Below, in pieces: positions 1 to 5,322 of a DNA stretch of 5,322 nucleotides. A model generated the notes under the pieces. That model saw only the letters and a program-made list of their open reading frames with translations. It searched no databases and was not told the DNA's origin. Origin of the DNA: JALSIF01 sp026981635 [NCBI: bacterium] (GTDB lineage: Bacteria; 4484-113; JALSIF01); the NCBI GenBank assembly GCA_026981635.1, contig JALSIF010000043.1, positions 1 through 5,322 on the forward strand, read 5' to 3'. A program made the position numbers and the translations under genes. The first letter of the stretch is position 1. Every line of letters begins with the position of its first letter.

Positions 1-10
1 CATCGGGGCG

Positions 11-38
11 ATTATAAACCCCTGCCAAGGGGCAGGTT
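11..38 (-). terminator. Weak candidate intrinsic terminator after lspA
   Basis: On the minus strand, 21 nt past the lspA stop, CCTGCC-CCTT-GGCAGG forms a 6-bp GC-rich hairpin (21..36), or AACCTGCC with GGCA(GG)GGTT if a two-base bulge is allowed (17..38). It is followed by TATAAT, an imperfect U-tract. Position after the last visible gene fits termination; the poor U-run keeps confidence low. Confidence 0.35.
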
Positions 39-58
39 GGGCAGGCCTAACCTATGTC

Positions 59-784
59 TCAGCCCTCCGCCTGTCCCCCTTCTCCCTCGGCGTTGGGCTT
101 GAGGGCAAGCTCGGAGGGAGAGGAGCCTTCTTCGGTTCCTTCCTCTTCCTCTGCCTTTTCGTGGGAGTGGGAGAGAAAGATGGAGATCAGCACCAGCAAA
201 ACGCCGATGGAGGCCAGGCTGTCGGCCACGTTAAAGACCGGGAAATCCCACGGCGGGCGCCCGGGGAGGGGGATGAGAACGTCTATGAAGTCCACCACCA
301 CCGCCATGCGCAGGCGGTCAACGAAGTTGCCCATGGCGCCGGCCACAATGAGGATGAGCCCCCAGCCGGCGAAGCGGTCTCGGTAGGCAACCTTGTGCCA
401 GTAGATAAGTAGCAGAAGGATTAGTAGGGCACTAAACAGAGCAAGCAGGCGGGGATAGCCGGAGAAAATACTCCAGGCGGCTCCGTCGTTTAGGGCCAGC
501 TTAAAGGTGAGCCAGTCGCCCAGCAAGCGCAGAGGAGGAGCAAAGGGACGGTAGGGAAAATCTTCCATTCCAACCGAGTGGAGGGAGAAGTAGCGAAGTA
601 GGAAGCTGGGCAGGGGGCCGCTTGTACTTCCCAGATAGTAGACTGCAAGAGCCTTACTTAGCTGATCCAGAGCCAGCCCCAGGCTCACAACAACCAGCAT
701 CAGGGACCAGGGGCGGCGGGGGGAGGAGTTCTGTGCCCCCTGGCTAGATGCCCCGGCTGGCGTCAATCTCCTGCTGGGCCTCAA
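59..784 (-). CDS. lspA: Lipoprotein signal peptidase II (prolipoprotein signal peptidase)
   Basis: LspA is the inner-membrane aspartyl protease that removes the signal peptide from diacylated prolipoproteins. Conserved residues are intact: D40 (DQLSK), N99 (LNDGAAWS), GAMGNFVDR (149-157), catalytic D165 (VVDFID) and D188 (FNVADS). Four hydrophobic segments lie at about 28-50, 110-130, 138-158 and 186-206. At 241 residues it is longer than the usual 160-170: there is an N-terminal tail, about 28 extra residues between D40 and N99 compared with Pseudomonas LspA, a slightly longer loop between D165 and N185, and an acidic Glu/Gly/Ser-rich C-terminal tail from 206. The start is uncertain. TTG 784 (overlapping the upstream gene by 41 nt) or TTG 766 keeps the positive RRPW before helix 1; ATG 700 would begin inside the helix with no charged tail, so I prefer the TTG. 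No Shine-Dalgarno site is clear. It is the last visible gene of the operon. Confidence 0.95.
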   Translation of the reverse strand: MRPSRRLTPAGASSQGAQNSSPRRPWSLMLVVVSLGLALDQLSKALAVYYLGSTSGPLPSFLLRYFSLHSVGMEDFPYRPFAPPLRLLGDWLTFKLALNDGAAWSIFSGYPRLLALFSALLILLLLIYWHKVAYRDRFAGWGLILIVAGAMGNFVDRLRMAVVVDFIDVLIPLPGRPPWDFPVFNVADSLASIGVLLVLISIFLSHSHEKAEEEEGTEEGSSPSELALKPNAEGEGGQAEG

Positions 785-1325
785 AGGAGTACTTTGCCCA
801 AGGGATGGCCTTGAGCCGCTCCTTGGAGATGGGCTTGCCGGTGCGGCGGCAGAAGCCGTAGGTGCCGTCCTCTATGGCCTGGAGGGCCTCGTCAATGAGC
901 TTGAGGTTGCGCTCCAGCTGGGCCACCAGCTGCTCGTCCTTGGCCAGCTCGGTGGTCTCGGTGATCAGGTCGCTGTCGGGGTCACCGCTGTTTCGCTCGT
1001 GGAGCAGCTCTCCGGCCAGAGCCTTCTGGATCTTCTTGCGCAGACCAGTGAGCTCCTTCTGGATCTCCTCCCGCTTCTCCAAAAGTAGCTTCTTGAAGTA
1101 GTCCAGCTCCTTGTCGGAGAAGCGGGGGTGGTTGTAGCGACGCTTGGCCGACCCAGCGGTTGACTTCTTGGCGGCGGACTTGCCGGCCGCCTGCTTGGAG
1201 CCTTTTGAGTTGGTCTTGGTCTTCTTGCTGGCCAACTTCTCGTTCACCTCCGCATCCTTCTGGGCTCGCCTTCCACCGCCTCGCTTTGCTATACCCCGGC
1301 TAGAGGGAGAAAGCTTTCCTGGCAT
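744..1325 (-). CDS. TraR/DksA-like regulator, cysteine-poor zinc-finger region and basic N-terminal tail
   Basis: 193 residues from the ATG at 1323..1325; a TTG at 1344..1346 would add seven residues, and neither start has a good Shine-Dalgarno site. Numbering from the TTG: residues 8-70 are a Lys/Ala/Ser/Gly-rich basic tail, probably disordered. Residues 76-160 form the long coiled coil expected of DksA, with NSGDPDSD (119-126) near its tip in place of the E. coli acidic tip motif. The C-terminal globule has EDGTYGFCRRTGKPI (159-173), KERLKAIPWAKY (175-186). Of the four zinc cysteines (spaced C-x2-C-x17-C-x2-C in E. coli DksA) only C166 remains; the others are T169, S187 and A190, so zinc is probably not bound. 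DksA binds in the RNA polymerase secondary channel and tunes rRNA and stress promoters with ppGpp; whether this variant does so is inference. The gene overlaps tatD upstream and precedes or overlaps lspA, an arrangement also known in Chlamydiae. Confidence 0.88.
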   Translation of the reverse strand: MPGKLSPSSRGIAKRGGGRRAQKDAEVNEKLASKKTKTNSKGSKQAAGKSAAKKSTAGSAKRRYNHPRFSDKELDYFKKLLLEKREEIQKELTGLRKKIQKALAGELLHERNSGDPDSDLITETTELAKDEQLVAQLERNLKLIDEALQAIEDGTYGFCRRTGKPISKERLKAIPWAKYSFEAQQEIDASRGI

Positions 1326-2052
1326 TTGAGGCTGTTTGAGCGGCAAATTCTACCAGACTGGTCGCCCTAAGGTGGGCAACCCTTTCCGCCGTCGCCACCA
1401 GCATGGCGGGGTGGGAGGGTCTCCCCCGCCAGGGGTGGGGAGCAAGAAACGGCGCATCGGTCTCCAAAAGCACATAGGAGGGATGGAGATTCTTTGCTGC
1501 ATGTTCAATGTCCGGGTCGCCATAGGTGGCGTTGCCGGCAAAGCCGAAGTAGGCTTGGTGGGAGGTTCCCCAGGCCAAGATATCGGGGGAACCGTCAAAA
1601 CAGTGGAAGATGAAGCGAACCTCCGGGTAGCGGCTCACTACGGCCAGTACCTCGGCGGGGGCGCTTCGCTGGTGGACCACCACCGGGAGATGGCGCTCCC
1701 TAGCCAGCTCAATCTGGCCAGCAAACAGCTCCTGCTGGTAGTGGAGGGGGGTGGTCTGGTGGTGGAGGTCAATGCCGCACTCGCCCACCGCCACCGGGGA
1801 GGGTTCTTCCTCAAAAAACCCCGCCAGCTCCCGCAGAGCGGTGGGGGGATGGTGGTAGGCGGGGTGGAGTCCGGCGGTGAAGTGGATCCGGCCGGGGAAG
1901 GCGCGGGCCAGCTCGCGGGCCTTATGGCTGGTCTCCAAGTCAATGCCGATCAGGATGAGGGCGGCAAAGCCGGCCCGGAGGAGACGGGAGATGGTCTCCC
2001 GCTGGGGGGAGAAGTGGTCAAAGTAGAGGTGGCTGTGGGTGTCAATGAACAA
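1300..2052 (-). CDS. tatD: TatD family metal-dependent hydrolase (deoxyribonuclease)
   Basis: 250 residues, the usual TatD length, with all metal ligands of the amidohydrolase-type TIM barrel present: H6 and H8 (DTHSH), E91 (VGECGIDLH), H127 (VVVHQRSA), H150 (FHCFDGS) and D199 (LLETDAPFLAP). The family GLHP (61-64) and the terminal N-A-R-K-A-F are also present. TatD proteins are cytoplasmic Mg-dependent nucleases (3'-5' exonuclease on DNA/RNA in E. coli) linked to DNA repair and quality control; despite the name they are not part of Tat export. The start is TTG: the protein must begin just before FIDTHSH, and no ATG, GTG or other usable start occurs in frame upstream. There is no clear Shine-Dalgarno site; the stop of the fapA-like gene is 5 nt upstream, so re-initiation is plausible. 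The 3' end overlaps the start of the dksA-like gene. Whether this is the TatD, YcfH or YjjV type cannot be told. Confidence 0.95.
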   Translation of the reverse strand: MFIDTHSHLYFDHFSPQRETISRLLRAGFAALILIGIDLETSHKARELARAFPGRIHFTAGLHPAYHHPPTALRELAGFFEEEPSPVAVGECGIDLHHQTTPLHYQQELFAGQIELARERHLPVVVHQRSAPAEVLAVVSRYPEVRFIFHCFDGSPDILAWGTSHQAYFGFAGNATYGDPDIEHAAKNLHPSYVLLETDAPFLAPHPWRGRPSHPAMLVATAERVAHLRATSLVEFAAQTASNARKAFSL

Positions 2053-2057
2053 GGGAG

Positions 2058-3470
2058 CTATTTCTTGCGCATCGCCCGCAGGCGAACCTTGCCCTGGACC
2101 ACGTAGAGCACCACCGAGCGTAGCTCCTCAATGGGCTTAAAGATGGCTCCCTGCAGGATCACCATCACCCCGGGGTAGAGGGTACCGGAGACCTCAACGG
2201 TTGACTTGGGGGCAAAGCTGAGCAGTTTGGAGAGCTCCTCCAGTCGCTCGGCGATGCGGGCAAGCTCCTTCTCCACCACATATTTCTGGTCCTCCAGCAG
2301 GGCCTTGATCTCTCGCTGGCGGGGAGAGATGACCCGCTTCTGCTTGAGCACCTCTAGACCCTGGTTAATCCGCTCCAGCCGGTGGAGATAGTCGCTCTGG
2401 CGGTCGCAAAGCTCCTCGTACTCGGTGGAGAGGATGGGGTTTCTGCCCACCTCCACCCGGGTGAAGGTGCCCATTGGGCTGCCCAGCTGGGTGGTCTCCA
2501 GGCGGTGGTGGACCCGGGCGCTGCCCCCTACCAGCCCGGCGTTTCCCCTGACGGTGAGGCTCCCCCCCACCAGGGTGTCACAGTGGCGGAGTCCCTCCTC
2601 CACCTCTAGGTCGCCTCCCACCTGGACCTTTGCCCCATCGGCGGAACGGATGCGAGCCCGGCCACCTGCCTTAATCTCGCAGTCTCCCTTGCCGAAGACC
2701 CGGCCCTCTATCACCAGGTCACCACCCGCCTCCACCTGGGCCTTCTCCACGAAGCCACGGATGACCAGGTTGCCCCCCGCCCGCACCCGGAAGTCGGGGT
2801 TGACATTGCCGTCAATGGTCAGGTGGCCGCCGAAGTCCAGGTTGCCGGTGGTGTAGTCCACGTCGCCCTGAATGAAGATGCGATCCAGCAGGGAGAGCTG
2901 GTCACCTGACAGAACGACGTGGCCACCGCACTCGGCCACGATGGTGGTGCGGTCTTCACTGTAGCGCAGGTTCTCCCCCGGGTGGTAGCGGGGGTGGCGC
3001 ACCTTCTTTACCTTGATTCTTTTGCCGGTGACGGTAAATCCCTCCTCACCCGGGTCGGGGCTGCGCAGGTAGGCCACCACCTGACCGGGGGCGACGTTGT
3101 TGAAGCGCTTGAGGTCGCGAAAGTCCACACTGCCGTCGGGACGGGTCTTTAGCCCCTCGGCGTGCTCCTCAATGTCTACCGCCAGCACCCACTTGCCCTC
3201 GTCGGCGGGGCGCATCTCCCGCCCCCGGGCAACCACCACCGGCTGCTCATAGATCGGCTCGGCCAGGAGCTGCTCAATGGCCGGCCAATCAATCCCCTCC
3301 ACCACCCCAGCCTCCTTGAGCAAGCTTGCGATCTCCTGGGGGGAGATGGGAGGGTCCCCCTGGTGGGGAGGGTGGAGGGTGAGGCGGGCCTCCATCTGGT
3401 CGGAACTGACCGAGATGTCGGCCTGATAGGCCAGGGAGGTGGGACGGGATGGAGTCTTTGCTTCGCTCAA
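2058..3470 (-). CDS. FapA/DUF342 family beta-helix protein
   Basis: 470 residues, a normal length for the FapA (DUF342) family. The N-terminal domain (about 20-170) has family signatures: DGSVDFRDL (112-120), V-x-PGQ (126-130) and GEEGFTVTGK (141-150). Residues about 196-325 form a repetitive beta-helix with six turns starting GG-[DNHSR]-L-x-[VI] at 214, 232, 249, 269, 285 and 302, roughly every 17-18 residues. Residues about 348-416 are a predicted coiled coil, followed by a short beta region with TLYPGVMVILQGA (430-442), typical of the family C-terminus. There is no signal peptide or membrane segment, so it is likely cytoplasmic. Relatives have been linked to flagellar assembly and cell polarity, but no flagellar gene is visible here and the role in this organism is unknown. 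The TTG start has a GAGGAG site 7 nt upstream. The TAG stop lies 5 nt before tatD, implying co-transcription and probable translational coupling. Confidence 0.9.
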   Translation of the reverse strand: MSEAKTPSRPTSLAYQADISVSSDQMEARLTLHPPHQGDPPISPQEIASLLKEAGVVEGIDWPAIEQLLAEPIYEQPVVVARGREMRPADEGKWVLAVDIEEHAEGLKTRPDGSVDFRDLKRFNNVAPGQVVAYLRSPDPGEEGFTVTGKRIKVKKVRHPRYHPGENLRYSEDRTTIVAECGGHVVLSGDQLSLLDRIFIQGDVDYTTGNLDFGGHLTIDGNVNPDFRVRAGGNLVIRGFVEKAQVEAGGDLVIEGRVFGKGDCEIKAGGRARIRSADGAKVQVGGDLEVEEGLRHCDTLVGGSLTVRGNAGLVGGSARVHHRLETTQLGSPMGTFTRVEVGRNPILSTEYEELCDRQSDYLHRLERINQGLEVLKQKRVISPRQREIKALLEDQKYVVEKELARIAERLEELSKLLSFAPKSTVEVSGTLYPGVMVILQGAIFKPIEELRSVVLYVVQGKVRLRAMRKK

Positions 3471-3545
3471 TCTACCTCTCCTCGCTTGGGGCTTAAGTTT
3501 TTGGATTCAGTTGAGGGTCAAGGTCTCTCTTATACCCACCCGGGG
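3471..3545 (-). other. Intergenic leader upstream of fapA-like gene
   Basis: This is the only real non-coding gap between genes in the window. It is less GC-rich than its surroundings and contains a short palindrome, TTGA-GGG-TCAA (3511..3521), and a TATAAG hexamer reading on the minus strand (3529..3534). I could not find a convincing -35/-10 pair: TTGACC on the minus strand (3516..3521) lacks a good -10 at 16-18 nt. No stem followed by a T-run was seen after the upstream stop. It may hold a promoter for the four downstream genes, but this is weakly supported. Confidence 0.3.
3478..3483 (-). promoter_or_regulatory. Shine-Dalgarno site for fapA-like gene (decides a TTG start)
   Basis: On the minus strand this reads GAGGAG and ends 7 nt before the TTG at 3468..3470, which is ideal spacing. 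Reading upstream in frame from that TTG, a stop (TGA, 3507..3509) is met before any other start codon, so the site and the TTG support each other. It is the only clear Shine-Dalgarno sequence in front of a gene in this window. Confidence 0.8.
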
Positions 3546-5322
3546 CTAGGCCATCTCCTCCATCAGCTCTTTGGGGGTGAGGCGGAAGGCGCCCTTGACC
3601 TCCGGCCTCTCTTCAACGATGTCGCGCACGATCTGGTTCAGGCTCTCAATGTCGGTGGGGCGGGCAAAGAGGGCCTTTTGTCCCGGCGAGCGCTCCCTTC
3701 CGTCCAGCACCAGGATGCTCACCCCGCGGGCGTTGCCAAAGGGGGGAAGCTTGATCAGGCAGAAGATGTCTGCCCGGTCGGTCATCTCACGGAAGAAGTC
3801 GTGGCCCTTGACCTGCTGGAGGAACTCGTCGGTGACGAAGCAGGCCACCCTGCCCTGGGGGGTGATGTTGTTTAGGGCGTGGTCAATGTAGTTGGCCACC
3901 AGATTGGCGTCGCCCTTGAAGGCGAAGTTGCCCGCGATGAGGTCAAACTTGAGGTCGCTTACCTCCTCGCCGAAGATGCGGTCAAGCTGGGTGAAGAAGT
4001 CAAGCTGGGCAACGAACAGCTTGGGGAAGCCGGAGAGCAGGGCGACCATCTGGGTGGCCTTGGCCAGCACCGGGTCGGTCTCCAGGGAGACGAAGTTGTA
4101 GGTCAGGAAGTGGTCAACGAAGTCGTACTGGCTGAGGAAAAAACTCTCCTTGGCCTTCTCCAGCAGGGGGGCATCGGTGGCGTCCACCAGGACTATCTCG
4201 CCCTCGTCGGTCAGCACCTCTATCAGTCCATCCTCCCCCAGCGCCCAGCGGGCGTTCTCCAGCGAGTCGTAGACGTGGGAGACCAGTGAGACTGCCACCA
4301 GCCCGTCGCCGGCGGCCGGGTTGATGACCAGCTGGTTGATGGAGGGGGCAGCAAGCTGGGCCAGGTAGCGGCAGTAGTCGCGGGGGATGGGAATGCGGTA
4401 CTGGGTGTAGTTCTGGTAGTTGTGGTAGAGCAGGTCCTCCACCTTGCGCACCGAGAGGGGACCGTGGACGGTGACCTTCTCCTCGCTCCCCATGCTGGCA
4501 AGCTCAGTCAGGAAGTTGATCACCTCCAGGCGCTGGTGCTTGTTGAGGTGACGCTCGCGGGGCAGGGTCTCAATGCGGTTGAAGTTCTTCCCCCTAAGCT
4601 CCTCCCGCTCAAGCCCCAGCACCGCCCGGCGATCGCTGGGGGGCTGCTCCCCCTCGCCCTCCTTTTCCAGCCGCTCCTTTACCTTCTTCTTGAGTTTCAT
4701 CTTGAGGGGGGACTCGGCCTCGCGCTTGGCCTTGCCCTTTCCCTTCTTGGTCTGCTGTTCGCGGGTCCCCTCAATGAATGCCTGGGCAAACTCCTGTTCC
4801 AAGGTGGGGGAGACACCCTTCTTGGGGGTGATGTCAAAGCCGGCGATGCGCGCCTTCTCCTGCCTGGCCTCCTCGGCCGCCTGCTGGCGCTCGGTCAGGT
4901 CCCAAAGCTTCCTCACCCGGGTGAAACGGCTGTCCATCTCGGGGGTGAAGATGACCAGCTCCCGGTCCAGCTCGGGGTTCTTCTCCAGCACCCGGCGAAG
5001 GATCTCCTTCTCATTCAGGGGGCGACCGGCCTCCTTGAGTACCTGGTAGGCCTGGGGATTTACATCAATCCACTCCTTTCTTCCCCAGCGGCCCTTGTGA
5101 CGGCGCAGTCCCTCCACCTTGGCGGGGTCCAGGGCGACCTGGGAGTACTTGATGCCCAGCTTCTTGGCCACCGCCCGCTTTAGATCGCGCTCGGTGACGA
5201 AGCGGCGGAGCTCATCAATCGCCTCCATCACCACCTGGTGTTCGGGGAGCTTGGCCTTGCTTATCCGCCAGAGCTTCTGCTTCTTGCCCTCTCTGGTGGA
5301 GGTGCGACCGGAGAAGTAGTCG
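3546..5322 (-). CDS. Partial: tandem winged-helix (HARE-HTH-like) protein with degenerate N6-adenine methyltransferase domain
   Basis: The frame is open to the right window edge. A GTG at 5232..5234 could give 562 residues, but it has no Shine-Dalgarno site and about 29 further in-frame codons precede it, so the true start probably lies outside. Numbering from that GTG: residues 1-57 and 59-114 each look like a winged helix ending in an aromatic wing (KGRWGRKEW; MDSRFTRVRKLWDL), as in the HARE-HTH domain of RNA polymerase delta subunit. The upstream codons end in a similar KLWRIS. Residues 117-225 are a charged Lys/Glu-rich linker. Residues about 225-562 follow the HsdM-type N6 methyltransferase fold: motif I NPAAGDG (305-311), an acidic residue after the next strand (D351), then DLIAGNFAF (431-439) where active enzymes have NPPF/NPPY, then the family's LPPFG and SILVLDG (496-512). 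Loss of NPPF/Y suggests no adenine methylation. I infer a DNA-binding or scaffold role; function is unknown. The domain calls are from pattern recognition. Confidence 0.82.
   Translation of the reverse strand, partial: DYFSGRTSTREGKKQKLWRISKAKLPEHQVVMEAIDELRRFVTERDLKRAVAKKLGIKYSQVALDPAKVEGLRRHKGRWGRKEWIDVNPQAYQVLKEAGRPLNEKEILRRVLEKNPELDRELVIFTPEMDSRFTRVRKLWDLTERQQAAEEARQEKARIAGFDITPKKGVSPTLEQEFAQAFIEGTREQQTKKGKGKAKREAESPLKMKLKKKVKERLEKEGEGEQPPSDRRAVLGLEREELRGKNFNRIETLPRERHLNKHQRLEVINFLTELASMGSEEKVTVHGPLSVRKVEDLLYHNYQNYTQYRIPIPRDYCRYLAQLAAPSINQLVINPAAGDGLVAVSLVSHVYDSLENARWALGEDGLIEVLTDEGEIVLVDATDAPLLEKAKESFFLSQYDFVDHFLTYNFVSLETDPVLAKATQMVALLSGFPKLFVAQLDFFTQLDRIFGEEVSDLKFDLIAGNFAFKGDANLVANYIDHALNNITPQGRVACFVTDEFLQQVKGHDFFREMTDRADIFCLIKLPPFGNARGVSILVLDGRERSPGQKALFARPTDIESLNQIVRDIVEERPEVKGAFRLTPKELMEEMA

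Noticed and set aside
1-16. Perfect TATAAT on the minus strand (11..16) followed by ATG (1..3), as a possible promoter and next gene start
   Set aside because: There is no TTGACA-like element 16-18 nt upstream, the ATG is only 7 nt past the hexamer with no Shine-Dalgarno site, and the window ends there. It may simply be the A/T tail of a terminator.
1336-2106. A 256-codon plus-strand open frame opposite tatD
   Set aside because: It lies antisense to a gene with every TatD catalytic residue intact; its product is Gly/Val-rich low complexity with no motif. It is a typical GC-rich shadow frame.
3162-3875. A 237-codon plus-strand open frame spanning the fapA-like start and the gap
   Set aside because: It crosses two minus-strand genes and their intergenic Shine-Dalgarno region, and shows no domain. 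Treated as chance.
4422-5183. A 253-codon plus-strand open frame opposite the winged-helix gene
   Set aside because: The product is Leu/Gly/Pro-rich with no recognisable domain, while the minus strand carries clear domain motifs in one unbroken frame.
3546-5234. An active N6-adenine methyltransferase of a restriction-modification system
   Set aside because: The NPPF/Y motif is missing and no restriction or specificity subunit is visible, so an active modification role is not supported from this sequence.
1-5322. CRISPR array, transposon ends, tRNA or rRNA genes
   Set aside because: No direct repeats with spacers, no transposase motifs, no terminal inverted repeats and no RNA-gene signatures were seen on either strand by eye.

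Overview
The window is GC-rich bacterial DNA, densely coding, with every supported gene on the minus strand; transcription runs from the right edge (5322) to the left edge (1). In transcription order it holds: (1) a 5'-truncated gene for a large protein with winged-helix (HARE-HTH-like) repeats, a charged linker and an N6-adenine-methyltransferase-like domain whose catalytic motif looks destroyed (3546..5322, open at the right edge); (2) a FapA/DUF342 family beta-helix protein (2058..3470); (3) a TatD family metal-dependent hydrolase (1300..2052); (4) a TraR/DksA-like protein with a Lys/Ala-rich N-terminal tail and a cysteine-poor zinc-finger region (744..1325, possibly from 1346); (5) lipoprotein signal peptidase II, LspA (59..784).

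The last four genes look like one operon: fapA-like and tatD are 5 nt apart, tatD overlaps the dksA-like gene, and that gene overlaps lspA if the TTG start of lspA is right. A 74-nt gap (3471..3545) with a good Shine-Dalgarno site separates the first gene from the rest. Start codons are unusual: TTG is the only possible start for fapA-like and tatD, and is likely for lspA. The left 58 nt hold a weak hairpin that may terminate the operon.

Taxonomy is inferred, not proven. A dksA-lspA pair is known in Chlamydiae, and DksA/TraR proteins that have lost most of the zinc cysteines, with the GKPI.KERL..IP signature, are familiar from the PVC group and Bacteroidetes. With the high GC and a basic histone-like tail on DksA, a PVC-type bacterium (Verrucomicrobia-like or a relative) is my best guess, with low to moderate confidence.

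Four genes are recognisable housekeeping or widespread families. The least ordinary item is the right-hand gene: a probable pseudo-methyltransferase joined to at least two tandem winged-helix units, in a non-defence setting. No mobile elements, CRISPR arrays, tRNA or rRNA genes were seen.
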